Below are positions 34,591 through 43,843 of a stretch of 64,000 bases of DNA, in pieces. This DNA comes from CAZICM01 sp964537685 (lineage in GTDB: Bacteria > Myxococcota_A > Polyangia > Polyangiales > Polyangiaceae). Made by a program: the position numbers and the translations under genes. The notes beneath the pieces were generated by a model that made no database searches, was not told the origin of the DNA, and saw only the letters and a program-made list of their open reading frames with translations. The number at the start of each line of letters is the position of its first letter. The stretch's first letter is position 1. The stretch lies in the NCBI GenBank assembly GCA_964537685.1, contig CAZICM010000001.1, positions 1 to 64,000 of the forward strand, given 5' to 3'.

Positions 34591-36525
34591 TCACGACGAA
34601 AGCGGTCCGCGTCCCCGAGGGCGATCGCTCTCGCTGTCCGGCGGAGGCGGCATAATCGTGGCTTTGGCCGAATCTTGAGGGATGCAAATACGGAAGGCCG
34701 CGCCCTTATCGCTTGACTCGACTTGAACGGCTCCTCCGTGCTCATCGACAATTTTCTTCACGATGGCGAGGCCCAGACCCGTGCCGCCCCGTTTGCCTGC
34801 CGTCACAAACGATTGAAACAAACGGCTTTCAATCTCTTTTGGAATCCCGCGGCCCGTATCCGACACCGTGATCACCAAATCGTTCCGCTCCCGCGCCGCG
34901 CGAATCGTCAGCGTGCCTCCTTGGGGCGTCATCGCTTCGATGGCATTGCGGATCAGGTTGTGCATCACCCGCGTCATCTTGGCTTCATCAAAGCGGGCAA
35001 CACCGCGGTCTTCGATTTCAAGCGCGACCCGGATATTCGTGCCCTGGATCTCCTGCTGGACCTGTTTCTCGATATCGCCGAAGAACTTCAGCAAGTACAC
35101 CTTGCGCACCAGAATGCTTCGCTCGCCGCGCGCAAATTCCAGCACTTCGCGCTGCATCGCGCTCAAAATATCGAACTGCTTCAGCACCACCTGCGCGAAC
35201 TCTTCGCGCAATGCGCCGTCGTTTGTAGACGCCATAAGCTGCACATAGCCGCTGATCACCGTAAGCGGCGTACGCATATCGTGCATCACGCCCGAGAGCA
35301 GCCTTCCGATGGACGTAAGCCGTTCGGTCTGTTCCCGCTGAAGGCGCGACCGAAAGAGCCGCACCGCCGTCGAAGCATTGGCCGAAATCAGCCGGAGCAG
35401 CGCGCGGTCATCCTGTGAAAACCCCGCCCTTCGCTGCGAATTCAGCAAAATCAGCGCGCCCAGCGGCAAGTCATCCTCGCCCTCCAAAGGAACGGCTGTC
35501 ACCGATGAAATCGAAAGCTCTAAGAGCTCGCCAATTTTCCGGATGGCGTTTTCCACGCCCGCGCGCTGTAAATCCGGCGCATCGCTTGCCGTTGTCGCCA
35601 GGCCAAAAATGCCTTCCGTCCGCTTCACCGCAATGCGTTTCACTTCTTGCAGGACAGGCGGGCGATCGCTTTCCGGAGGCGGGAAAATACTATCGCTCAC
35701 AGATTCCACGGCCGCCGGCGGCGAAGATTGCGTCACCACATAGAGCGCAACCCCCGCATCCTCTTCATCCACAAGCAGAGCGCCCGTCCGCGCCGCGCAA
35801 GCCCGCGCCGCCTCGAGCACCACCGCGCGCGAAAGCTCCTCCATCGTGGCCGCCCGGCCCATTGCGCTCTCGAGTTCAAACAAGAGCTTCAGATCGCTTA
35901 CGCGATGCTCAAGCTGCTCCTTCGTCTCGACGAGCTGCATATTCTTCTGAATGACCGACAGAAACAGCCGTGAGTTATCGATGGATACGGCGGCCTGCGT
36001 GGCGAGGGCCGATAGAAGCTCTTCATCGTGCTGAGAAAACTCATCGTCCGGCGCGTGTTTATTCAGCACTTGAATGACGCCGATAATTCGCCCCACATGA
36101 TTTTTCATTGGAGCGGCGAGAATCGTGCGCGTCGTGTAGCCGGTCATTTCGTCCCACTCGCGCTTAAACCGCTTATCGCCGTAGGCGTCTTTGACGCGGA
36201 TGGGCCGGCCTATTTTTGCCGCGTATCCGGCGATTCCCTCGCCGACCGGAAGCTCGATGGAGCGGGCTTTGTCGCCGGTGACAATTCTCGACAGAAGCCG
36301 CTGCCTTTGCTCATCGAGCAAATAAAGCGTGGCCCGGTCGGCATCGAGCAGCTCGGTGATTTTGTGGAGGATGAGTTCTAAAAGCTGATCGAGATCGAGC
36401 GTGCTTCCCAGGGCGAGCCCAACTTCGCGGAGCGCCTGAACCGTCCGTTCAGCACGGGCAAGCCTGGCTTCAAGCTCTCGCTCGCGAGCCTCGCGCTTCG
36501 ATGCTCGATCGGCCTTGGGCGTCAC
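34591..36525 (-). CDS. soluble histidine kinase with two GAF domains
   Basis: 644 residues from GTG 36525, with no membrane segment. An N-terminal coiled coil leads to GAF 1 (LDLDQLLELILHKITELLDADRATLYLLD), a second coiled coil, GAF 2 (SRAVVLEAARACAARTGALLVDEE), then HisKA with GVMHDMRTPLTVISGY and the ATPase (NLIRNAIEAMTPQGG, SDTGRGIPKEI, GTGLGLAIVKK). The Ser/Pro-rich tail is disordered. It senses a cytoplasmic ligand or redox state. It follows rho by 37 bp and heads the kinase-oxidoreductase-kinase set. Confidence 0.9.
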   Translation of the reverse strand: MTPKADRASKREARERELEARLARAERTVQALREVGLALGSTLDLDQLLELILHKITELLDADRATLYLLDEQRQRLLSRIVTGDKARSIELPVGEGIAGYAAKIGRPIRVKDAYGDKRFKREWDEMTGYTTRTILAAPMKNHVGRIIGVIQVLNKHAPDDEFSQHDEELLSALATQAAVSIDNSRLFLSVIQKNMQLVETKEQLEHRVSDLKLLFELESAMGRAATMEELSRAVVLEAARACAARTGALLVDEEDAGVALYVVTQSSPPAAVESVSDSIFPPPESDRPPVLQEVKRIAVKRTEGIFGLATTASDAPDLQRAGVENAIRKIGELLELSISSVTAVPLEGEDDLPLGALILLNSQRRAGFSQDDRALLRLISANASTAVRLFRSRLQREQTERLTSIGRLLSGVMHDMRTPLTVISGYVQLMASTNDGALREEFAQVVLKQFDILSAMQREVLEFARGERSILVRKVYLLKFFGDIEKQVQQEIQGTNIRVALEIEDRGVARFDEAKMTRVMHNLIRNAIEAMTPQGGTLTIRAARERNDLVITVSDTGRGIPKEIESRLFQSFVTAGKRGGTGLGLAIVKKIVDEHGGAVQVESSDKGAAFRICIPQDSAKATIMPPPPDSESDRPRGRGPLSS

Positions 36526-36562
36526 AGCGGGGACGCTATCAGAGAAGCCCGTGAAATAAAGG

Positions 36563-37810
36563 CTATTGATTCATGCTCTCGAGGAACTCTTGGTTGCTCT
36601 CGGTGCGGCTCACCTTGTCGAGCAAGAATTCCATCGAGTCGATCACGTTCAGCGGATGGAGCAATTGGCGCAAGAGCCATACGCGCTGCAGCACCCATTC
36701 GGGGAGCAGCAATTCTTCTTTGCGGGTCGCGCTCTTGTTGATGTCGAGGCAGGGGAAAATGCGCTTTTCCATCAGCTTGCGATCGAGATGGATCTCGCTG
36801 TTGCCCGTGCCTTTGAACTCCTCGAAGATCACTTCATCCATGCGCGATCCTGTATCGATGAGCGCTGTGGAGATAATCGTCAGCGAGCCGCCTTCTTCGA
36901 CATTGCGCGCGGCCCCGAAGAAGCGCTTGGGCTTGTGAAGCGCATTGGAATCAACGCCGCCGGAGAGAATCTTTCCGCTGGGCGGAACGACGGTGTTGTA
37001 AGCGCGGGCCAGCCTCGTGATGGAGTCGAGCAGAATCACCACATCGTGCTTGTGCTCGACGAGCCTCTTGGCCTTCTCGATGACCATTTCGGCGACTTGC
37101 ACATGGCGCGTGGGCGGCTCATCGAAGGTCGAGCTAATGACTTCGCCCTTCACCGTGCGCTGCATATCCGTCACTTCTTCGGGGCGCTCATCGATTAAGA
37201 GCACGATAAGCACGGTGTCGGGATGATTGGCCGAGATGGCGTTTGCGAGCTGCTGAAGCAGAACGGTTTTGCCTGCGCGGGGCGGTGAAACGATTAAGCA
37301 GCGCTGGCCTTTGCCGATCGGGCACAGCATATCGATGATGCGCGTTGAAAAGCCTTTGCTGCCCGATTCGATATTGAATTTCTGCTGGGGATACAGCGGA
37401 GTCAGGTTATCGAAGAGGATCTTGTCGCGGGCGACCTCGGGCGGCTCTCCGTTAATTTTATCGACCTTCAGCAGCGCGAAATAAGCCTCGCGCTCTTTAG
37501 GCGGCCGGATCGCGCCGCTTACGCTATCGCCGGTGCGAAGATTGAAACGGCGAATCTGCGAGGGAGACACATAGATGTCGTCCGGACCTGGCAGATAGTT
37601 GTAATCGGGCGCGCGGAGGAAGCCGAAACCATCGGGCAAACACTCCAAAACGCCTTCGCCGTACACCGGCTGATCCTGGGCTGCATGGGCCTGGAGCAAG
37701 GCAAAAATAAGCTCTTGTTTCCGCAGGCCGGCGGCACCTTCGATATTGAGCCCCTTGGCCATGTGGACAAGATCGGCCATCGATTTCTGCTTCAACTCGC
37801 GCAGATGCAT
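36563..37810 (-). CDS. rho: transcription termination factor Rho
   Basis: 415 residues, normal length. An N-terminal helical domain (MHLRELKQKSMADLVHMAKGLNI), the RNA-binding cold-shock-like part (GVLECLPDGFGFLRAPDYNYLPGPDDIYVSPSQIRRF), Walker A PPRAGKTVLL, LLIDERPEEVTDMQR, the RNA-binding Q/R loops (LDSITRLARAYN, SGKILSGGVD) and the C-terminal EELLLPEWVLQR. TGGAG lies about 9 nt upstream of ATG 37810. Rho is the RNA helicase that ends transcripts. Its gene reads into sensor kinase genes. Confidence 0.97.
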   Translation of the reverse strand: MHLRELKQKSMADLVHMAKGLNIEGAAGLRKQELIFALLQAHAAQDQPVYGEGVLECLPDGFGFLRAPDYNYLPGPDDIYVSPSQIRRFNLRTGDSVSGAIRPPKEREAYFALLKVDKINGEPPEVARDKILFDNLTPLYPQQKFNIESGSKGFSTRIIDMLCPIGKGQRCLIVSPPRAGKTVLLQQLANAISANHPDTVLIVLLIDERPEEVTDMQRTVKGEVISSTFDEPPTRHVQVAEMVIEKAKRLVEHKHDVVILLDSITRLARAYNTVVPPSGKILSGGVDSNALHKPKRFFGAARNVEEGGSLTIISTALIDTGSRMDEVIFEEFKGTGNSEIHLDRKLMEKRIFPCLDINKSATRKEELLLPEWVLQRVWLLRQLLHPLNVIDSMEFLLDKVSRTESNQEFLESMNQ

Positions 37811-38216
37811 CAATACGACTCCAGAAAGAACGGCCCGCGCGCGATTACGCAGTTACGCGAGAGGCATGGGCCGGTTGTGAGGGGGGTAGTTTCCGATTGG
37901 GTTTGATTTGGCGATGTGTTGTGTCGAAGCGTGTGGCGCTGTGATTTTTATCGGTCTGCGCCACGGCTTTGAAGCATTACATGCGGTGTGCCTTTCTCGT
38001 GGGGCGAGCGAAGGCGGGCGCGACTCTATCAAGGGTGTTTTTGCTGTCAATGGCGCATTGGCGGTTGTGGGCGGAGCGCGCGTTGAAAGGGATTTTTCGG
38101 GATCTTTTCAGGATCTTTTTGGGCCTCGCCGTGGGGAAGGCGCCTGGGCTGCGGAGCGTTTTCTTTGCGCATCCGCGTTTTTATGCTTCTGCGGAAGGCT
38201 GCAAAGGGGATTGCCC
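37811..38216. other. divergent region between rho and the HEAT/TPR protein
   Basis: About 400 bp with no convincing gene. A direct repeat, GGATCTTTT, occurs twice near 38100-38120, followed by a T-run. It must hold the rho promoter and that of the rightward gene. Confidence 0.45.
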
Positions 38217-39959
38217 GTGCGTACGCATCGCGTTTTTTTGTTGTTGCTGGCTTGTTCTCTTGGCGGGCCTCTGATGTCCGCGCCTTTGTTGGCTGGGAAC
38301 GATCCGCCCGCGAATTCGTCGGCTTCTGCGTCTTCATCGGCGGCTGTGCCGGGCCCGGATGCAGCGCTTGCGGAGCTTCCAAAGCTTGCGCCGATTGTTC
38401 TTTCCGAACCCGATCCAGGCTCGCTTCAAGATCTCGATCGCCTGCTCGATCGTTTGACCTCCGACGATGCGCGTACGCGCGAAAACGCAAAGACGGCCGT
38501 GTATGAAGTGGATTCGCCTCAAATGGTCGCTGCGATCCGGCATCGTATTCTCGAGATCCGCACATCCCTCGATCGCAGCGCGGCGCCTTTGCTTCTCGAA
38601 GACGCGCGCAGGGCCGGAAAGAAGGCGCTGAAGGCGAAGAGCAGCGAATCGAAGAAGGCGGCCGCGAAACCGAGCGATAAAGACAAGAAAAGCGGTGCCG
38701 CCAAAGAGAGCGCGAAAGATAAAAAAGCGAATCCCGCCGCCGAGCCTCCGAAGAAAGCCAAGCCCGCGGAGAACAAAAACACCGAGAGCGCAGACGACAG
38801 CGGCGAAGGCGATTGGCTTGTTTTCATGCTGGATTCGCCTCGCCCCAAAGATCGCTCATGGAGGCAGCTCGTACATCTTTTGTCGATGGTGCGAATGCTC
38901 ACGGCCATCGGCACGACGCCTGCGGTGCGCGAGCTCATTGCGCTGCACGCCTATTTTGGAGAGATGCTTCGCGTTGACTTGCAGCGCCAAGTCCAGAAGC
39001 TGCGCGACAAAGCGGTGCCCGCGCTCATCGAAGCCCGCCAGCATGATGCGAAGATCGTGCAGCGCTGGGCGAACAAACAGCTCGATTTGCTGGGCCGTGC
39101 GATTCCAGGTGAAGCGGTCGGAACGAGCGATCCTCAGATCCTCGCGGATGTGCTCCGGGCTTATGGGCGCACACGCGATGTCGATGCGGTCCGGGTGCTG
39201 CTCAGTTTCTGCAACAGCGATCGCATTCAATTAAGGGAAGCCGCGCGGGAAGCGATTAGCGCGGTGGGCGAACCCGGCATTTGGCAGTTGCGCGATGCGT
39301 ATTTAAACATCACGGGCAACAAGGCGCCGCGCGAGTGGACCTGGGATCGCATCGCGCGCGAATTGTTTGGAGGCTATGACCGGGCGCGCATGGCCGAGGT
39401 CTACAAGATCATGGATCGGGGTGTGGAACTCGCGGGACAGGGCAAGCACGCGGAAGCAGCGGCCGAATTTGACAAGGTGCTTGCGCGGGCGCCGCTATTT
39501 GCGAGGCGCAAAGAAATGGTGGCCTCGTATATCGAGCTTTCGAAATCCATGCCGGCTGAGCAGCGGGCAGATGCGCTGGTGGTGCTTCGCAAGGCGCTGA
39601 GGCTGGATCCCAAAGGCGAACACGCGAAGGCCATCGAAGCCGAGGTGGCCTATTTGGAGGGGATGGTGCTGATGGACAAAGGCTCGGTAGACCGGTTTTT
39701 GTTTACGCGGGCCCTCGAGCTCAATCCAGCGCATGAAGGCGCGAAACAGGCGCTTTCGTCCCTCGAGCACAAGGCTGTGGAACGGAAGTCCAACTGGCAG
39801 CGCTATGCAGCGGCCGCGGGCTTGGGTGTAGCCGCGCTGATTGCGATGATTCTGTTGGGAAGGAGGCCGAGGCGGCCAAAAGACGAGCCGCCCCCTGGAC
39901 CGGGCCAAGATGCGCCGGAGGGCGGCTCTGCTGCTGAAAGCCCGTTAGGCGCCGGCTGA
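38217..39959 (+). CDS. exported HEAT/TPR-like protein, C-terminal anchor
   Basis: 580 residues from GTG 38217, which has AAAGGGGA 6 nt upstream; the longer frame is unlikely. A signal peptide (RTHRVFLLLLACSLGGPLMSAPLLA), a Ser-rich stretch, a helical domain, a very Lys/Ala-rich charged linker (SSESKKAAAKPSDKDKK), HEAT-like repeats (DVLRAYGRTRDVDAVRVLLSFC), TPR units (AGQGKHAEAAAEFDKVLARAP), then a membrane helix (YAAAAGLGVAALIAMILLG) and a basic/Pro tail. It looks like a periplasmic scaffold held in the inner membrane. Its end overlaps the end of rplQ by 15 bp, convergent. Confidence 0.68.
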   Translation: MRTHRVFLLLLACSLGGPLMSAPLLAGNDPPANSSASASSSAAVPGPDAALAELPKLAPIVLSEPDPGSLQDLDRLLDRLTSDDARTRENAKTAVYEVDSPQMVAAIRHRILEIRTSLDRSAAPLLLEDARRAGKKALKAKSSESKKAAAKPSDKDKKSGAAKESAKDKKANPAAEPPKKAKPAENKNTESADDSGEGDWLVFMLDSPRPKDRSWRQLVHLLSMVRMLTAIGTTPAVRELIALHAYFGEMLRVDLQRQVQKLRDKAVPALIEARQHDAKIVQRWANKQLDLLGRAIPGEAVGTSDPQILADVLRAYGRTRDVDAVRVLLSFCNSDRIQLREAAREAISAVGEPGIWQLRDAYLNITGNKAPREWTWDRIARELFGGYDRARMAEVYKIMDRGVELAGQGKHAEAAAEFDKVLARAPLFARRKEMVASYIELSKSMPAEQRADALVVLRKALRLDPKGEHAKAIEAEVAYLEGMVLMDKGSVDRFLFTRALELNPAHEGAKQALSSLEHKAVERKSNWQRYAAAAGLGVAALIAMILLGRRPRRPKDEPPPGPGQDAPEGGSAAESPLGAG

Positions 39960-40511
39960 AGCGTCGGGAGCTGCTTCAGGCGTCGCTGCTGCGCTGTCCG
40001 TGGTGCTGGCCGCGCCCGGAGGCTCTGCAGCACTCGGTTCCTCGACAGGCGCGAGCACCTTATCCACGGGCGCCGCCGCATCGATAAACTCAATAATGCT
40101 CATCGGCGCGCCATCGCCCCTTCGCGGACCCAGCTTGGTAATGCGCGTATATCCGCCGGCCCGCCCTTCAAAGCGCTTCGTCAGCTCCACCATCACCTTG
40201 CCGATGATGTCGACCTTAAGGCCCTCATTCGTGACGCCCCAGCGGGGAACGTACGCATTCAACAGCCGCTCGGTATGAAGCCGCTTCGCCTTGTCCGCAG
40301 CATTCAGATCGGCCTGCGGCGTATGCGCCGCCTTCCCCAGCCGAAGCGCCTTGCTGATCAGCCGCTCGGCCACCCGCCGCAGCTCTTTTGCCTTGGCGTC
40401 TGTCGTTTCAATACGCTCGTGCGTGATTAAATTCGCCGCCAAATTGCGAAACATCGCCCGACGGCTCTTGGTGTCACGCCCGAATTGCCTGCCACTTTTC
40501 TTGTGACGCAT
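39945..40511 (-). CDS. rplQ: 50S ribosomal protein L17, extended
   Basis: 188 residues; the core (MRHKKSGRQFGRDTKSRRAMFRNL, RRVAERLISKAL, YTRITKLGPRRGDGAPMSIIEFID) is normal, but an extra Ala/Pro/Glu-rich tail of about 50 residues follows. Last gene of the alpha-operon part, 24 bp after rpoA. Confidence 0.96.
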   Translation of the reverse strand: MRHKKSGRQFGRDTKSRRAMFRNLAANLITHERIETTDAKAKELRRVAERLISKALRLGKAAHTPQADLNAADKAKRLHTERLLNAYVPRWGVTNEGLKVDIIGKVMVELTKRFEGRAGGYTRITKLGPRRGDGAPMSIIEFIDAAAPVDKVLAPVEEPSAAEPPGAASTTDSAAATPEAAPDASAGA

Positions 40512-40535
40512 GGTGATTTCCTCTTAGGTGCCGGC

Positions 40536-41594
40536 TTACGACTGCGCCTGCTGCGCCTTCCAACGCTCAAGCAGTTGCGGCCAATTATCGATCTTCATTC
40601 CGAGCGACAGCCCCATGTTGGAGAGGATCTCTTTAATCTCCTTCAGGGACTTTCGGCCGAAGTTCTTGGTCTTCAGCATGTCCTGCTCAGTGCGCTGCAC
40701 CAGCTCACCGATCAGGGTGATGTTTGCGTTTTGGAGGCAGTTCGCCGAACGAACCGACAGCTCCAGCTCCTCGACCGAGCGGAACAAATTTTCGTTCAGC
40801 GGTTCGTCTTCCCCGACGACCGCTTGATAATTCGTCTCCTCGGACTCCTCGAAGTTAACCCAAATAGAAAGCTGTTCCTTGAGGATCTTCGCGGCAAAAG
40901 CCACGGCATCCGTGGGCGACACCGCGCCGTTGGTCCACACTTCCAGGGTTAGCTTGTCATAATCGGTCACTTGGCCGACGCGCGCGTTCTGCACCGTATA
41001 GTTCACCTTGCGGATCGGCGAGAACAGCGCATCAATCGGAATCGTTCCAATGGCCATCGTCGGCGTTTTGTTTCGCTCCGCCGGCACATAGCCACGGCCC
41101 ACATTCACCGTCAGCTCCATCGACAGCGGGCCTTTTTTGTCGAGCACCGCGATCAAATGATCGGGATTCAAAACCGACAGCCCATCCACCGTTTCAATGT
41201 CCCGCGCATACACGGGGCCCGGACCTTCGCGCTCGATGCGCACGGTATAGGTCTTCGGCGTCGCCGCCTTAAATACAACTTCCTTCAGATTCAGGATGAT
41301 ATCGCTCACATCTTCCACGACATCGGGCACCGTCGTGAACTCATGCAGCGCTCCCTCGATACGGATCGCCGTAATGGCCGCGCCTTGAAGCGAAGACAAA
41401 AGCACGCGCCTGAGCGAGTTGCCGATCGTGATTCCAAAACCGCGCTCCAAAGGCTCGCATGTGAACTTGGCGTAGAAATCCGTGGCACTCTCGTTGTCGA
41501 TCGAAATGCCCTTCGGCCGAATGAGATCGCGCCAGTTGCGCGCGATCATGTTCATGTTCGGAGAAGATTGAGTCATCGAGCTGTCGTTTTCCAT
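40536..41594 (-). CDS. rpoA: RNA polymerase alpha subunit
   Basis: 352 residues. Start ATG 41594 has GGAAG 5 nt upstream. The N-terminal assembly domain has EPLERGFGITIGNSLRRVLLSSLQGAA and the C-terminal domain SVRSANCLQNANITLIGELVQRTEQDMLKTKNFGRKSLKEIKEIL for UP-element and regulator contact. It follows rpsD after an unusually wide 211-bp gap with two hairpins. Confidence 0.97.
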   Translation of the reverse strand: MENDSSMTQSSPNMNMIARNWRDLIRPKGISIDNESATDFYAKFTCEPLERGFGITIGNSLRRVLLSSLQGAAITAIRIEGALHEFTTVPDVVEDVSDIILNLKEVVFKAATPKTYTVRIEREGPGPVYARDIETVDGLSVLNPDHLIAVLDKKGPLSMELTVNVGRGYVPAERNKTPTMAIGTIPIDALFSPIRKVNYTVQNARVGQVTDYDKLTLEVWTNGAVSPTDAVAFAAKILKEQLSIWVNFEESEETNYQAVVGEDEPLNENLFRSVEELELSVRSANCLQNANITLIGELVQRTEQDMLKTKNFGRKSLKEIKEILSNMGLSLGMKIDNWPQLLERWKAQQAQS

Positions 41595-41720
41595 TCGGTC
41601 TTCCGTTCTGCCTCGCACGCCTTGACGTCTTTTAAGAAGCGGCGTCTCTGAAGTTTGCGCGAAAGTCCCATGCAAAAGGCCGCACTCGACCTATTCGCAC
41701 CGCTTCCTGCCCGCATATTC

Positions 41721-41740
41721 GTCTGTCCCGAAGAACAGAC
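41721..41740 (-). other. hairpin with TTCG-type loop in rpsD-rpoA gap
   Basis: A perfect 6-bp stem, GTCTGT / ACAGAC, with loop TCTTCGGG on the minus strand. It may be a regulatory or processing structure ahead of rpoA. Confidence 0.4.
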
Positions 41741-41760
41741 CTTGCATCTTCACACACAAA

Positions 41761-41788
41761 CGCGCTGCCACCTTCCGATGACAGCGCG
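41761..41788 (-). terminator. hairpin after rpsD
   Basis: A perfect 7-bp stem, CGCGCTG / CAGCGCG, starts 17 bp past the rpsD stop and is followed by TTTGTGTGTG. It could be a weak terminator or attenuator that lowers rpoA-rplQ readthrough. Confidence 0.45.
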
Positions 41789-41805
41789 CCTAAAATCAAT
41801 TTCGA

Positions 41806-42435
41806 TCAGCGTGAGTAGTACTCAACGATGAGCTGCTCACGAATCTCGGGCTCGTTCAGATCCTCGCGGGGCGGAGCGCCCTTCACCGTTCCGGTGAAAT
41901 TCGCGCGATCTGCTTCAAGCCAAGAAGCAATGGGCCTCTTGTCGGCGCTCGCGATGGATGCCGCAACAAGCTTGAACTTGCGCGCGCCCTCGGTCAGCTC
42001 GATTTTGTCGCCCACGTTCACGACATAGCTCGGAATGTCCACGCGCTTGCCATTCACCAGCACATGGCCGTGACGCACAAGCTGACGCGCTTCCGGACGC
42101 GATGAGCCAAAGCCCAGCCGGTGCACCGCATTGTCCAAACGGCGCTCCAAAATGCCCAGCATCTCTTCGCCCGTCCGGCCCTTGCGGCGGCTCGCCTCTT
42201 GGAAGTAGCCGCGGAATTGCCGCTCCAGCACGCCGTACACCCGGCGAACCTTTTGCTTCTCGCGAAGGCGCACCGCGTACTCGCTAAGCTTCACGCGTCC
42301 CTGGCCATGCTGCCCCGGCGGATAGGGGCGCCGCGTCACCGAACACTTCTCGGAGTAACAGCGCTCGCCCTTGAGATAGAGCTTGATTCCCTCACGACGA
42401 CAGAGCCTGCAAACCGGACCAATATAACGACCCAT
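41806..42435 (-). CDS. rpsD: 30S ribosomal protein S4
   Basis: 209 residues. It begins MGRYIGPVCRLCRREGIKL and keeps the four-Cys zinc form (CRLC...CYSEKC). The S4 RNA-binding core is RRLDNAVHRLGFGSSRPEARQLVRHGHVLVNGKRVDIPS. S4 starts 30S assembly and in many bacteria represses the alpha operon; a binding site is not evident here. Confidence 0.97.
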   Translation of the reverse strand: MGRYIGPVCRLCRREGIKLYLKGERCYSEKCSVTRRPYPPGQHGQGRVKLSEYAVRLREKQKVRRVYGVLERQFRGYFQEASRRKGRTGEEMLGILERRLDNAVHRLGFGSSRPEARQLVRHGHVLVNGKRVDIPSYVVNVGDKIELTEGARKFKLVAASIASADKRPIASWLEADRANFTGTVKGAPPREDLNEPEIREQLIVEYYSR

Positions 42436-42488
42436 CGTAAAACCCTCTACAAAACCCGCTGCAAAACCAACACTGATACGTAGCCGCG

Positions 42489-42890
42489 CTACACCCTGCG
42501 CCGCTTTGGAGGACGGCAGCCATTGTGCGGAATCGGTGTCACGTCACGGATGAGCGTCACCTTAAAACCCGCCGTTTGAAGCGCCCGAAGCGCGCTCTCG
42601 CGGCCCGCCCCAGGACCTTTCACGAACACCGCCACCGAACGCATCCCGTGCTCCTGCGCCCGGCGGGCCGCCTCTTCAGCCGCAAGCTGAGCAGCGAAAG
42701 GCGTCGATTTACGCGACCCCTTAAAGCCTTTTGCTCCAGCGGACGACCACGCCACGGCATTGCCATTGATGTCCGTGATCGTGACGATCGTGTTGTTGAA
42801 CGTAGATTGAATATGCGCGATACCCGCCGCGATATTCTTCTTGACTTTTTTCTTCTGCTTGACCTTGCTGGCCGTCTTCGCCTGAGCCAT
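42489..42890 (-). CDS. rpsK: 30S ribosomal protein S11
   Basis: 133 residues with the signature AHIQSTFNNTIVTITDINGNAVAWSSAG and the C-terminal IRDVTPIPHNGCRPPKRRRV. Second protein gene after rpmJ-rpsM in the alpha-operon order. Confidence 0.97.
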   Translation of the reverse strand: MAQAKTASKVKQKKKVKKNIAAGIAHIQSTFNNTIVTITDINGNAVAWSSAGAKGFKGSRKSTPFAAQLAAEEAARRAQEHGMRSVAVFVKGPGAGRESALRALQTAGFKVTLIRDVTPIPHNGCRPPKRRRV

Positions 42891-42922
42891 GACTTCGAGT
42901 CCTTATTTTTTCAGGTGCCTAA

Positions 42923-43312
42923 TTAGCTCTTGCCGCCCGTGGGTGCAGGCCGACGTGCGAGCATGCCCTTGCGCGGACCTTTGCGGGTGCGTGCGTTCGT
43001 GTGCGTGCGCTGTCCGTTCACCGGCAGTCCGCGGCGATGCCGAAGCCCGCGGTAACAGCCGAGATCCATCAAGCGCTTGATATTCATTTGCACTTCGCGC
43101 CTGAGATCGCCTTCCACCTTGTAATCGGAGTCGAGAATCTCGCGGATTGCTTTCACATCCGCGTCACTCAGCTCCTCAACCCTCTTGGTTTCGGGGATCC
43201 GCGCCTTTTTGCAAATCTCTTTCGCGAGCGCGCGCCCAATTCCGTACAAATACGGCAGGGCGAACGCCAAATGCTTTCGACGGGGCAGATCGACGCCAGC
43301 AATACGAGCCAT
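42923..43312 (-). CDS. rpsM: 30S ribosomal protein S13
   Basis: 129 residues: MARIAGVDLPRRKHLAFALPYLYGIGR, then RRGLPVNGQRTHTNARTRKGPRKGM. Normal length. A 129-bp gap to rpmJ upstream holds no gene. Confidence 0.97.
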   Translation of the reverse strand: MARIAGVDLPRRKHLAFALPYLYGIGRALAKEICKKARIPETKRVEELSDADVKAIREILDSDYKVEGDLRREVQMNIKRLMDLGCYRGLRHRRGLPVNGQRTHTNARTRKGPRKGMLARRPAPTGGKS

Positions 43313-43441
43313 GATTACTCCGCTTACCTTACCTGTTGCCTGCTTACCTAACAGTGCCTACAAAACAACCAAAACACCGGATTCATAAAGCGATTCGAAG
43401 AACGGCTGCCTCTTTTCAAACAGCGCGCTCCACGCTTCGCT

Positions 43442-43558
43442 TTAGTTTCCTTGCCTCTGCTTGTGGCGCGGATTCTCGCAAATGACGCGAACAACACCGC
43501 GACGCCGAACCACTTTGCACTTGTCGCAAATTTTCTTGACGCTTGGCCGTACTTTCAT
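43442..43558 (-). CDS. rpmJ: 50S ribosomal protein L36
   Basis: A 38-residue protein read by eye on the minus strand, too short for usual frame cut-offs. It starts MKVRPSVKKICDKCKVV and goes on to RVICENPRHKQRQ. The zinc ligands Cys11, Cys14, Cys27 and His32 are all present (C+ form). It lies between infA and rpsM, its usual place. Confidence 0.95.
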   Translation of the reverse strand: MKVRPSVKKICDKCKVVRRRGVVRVICENPRHKQRQGN

Positions 43559-43588
43559 GACGACCCTCCAACTCTGTTCACCGGTTAC

Positions 43589-43843
43589 TCACTTATGCCT
43601 GTAGGTGATCCGGCCCCGCGTAGGGTCGTAAGGGGAAACCTCAACGGTCACCCGATCACCCGGTAAAATCTTGATGTAGTACTGGCGCATCCTTCCGCTG
43701 ATTGTCGCCAGCACGCCCAAGCCGTTGTCCGCTTTTACACGAAACATTGCGTTCGGCAGTGCTTCTTGAACAACACCGTCAAACTCAAGCTTGTCGCCTT
43801 TGGGCTCCTTCGGCCCTTTTGTACCACCTGTCGAACGCTTCAT
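43589..43843 (-). CDS. infA: translation initiation factor IF-1
   Basis: 84 residues. The S1-like fold DGVVQEALPNAMFRVKADNGLGVLATISGRMRQYYIKILPGDRVTVEVSPYDPTRGRITYR is complete. The first 15 residues (KRSTGGTKGPKEPKG) are a Lys/Gly-rich addition. The start overlaps the adk stop by 4 bp, so translation is coupled. Confidence 0.96.
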   Translation of the reverse strand: MKRSTGGTKGPKEPKGDKLEFDGVVQEALPNAMFRVKADNGLGVLATISGRMRQYYIKILPGDRVTVEVSPYDPTRGRITYRHK

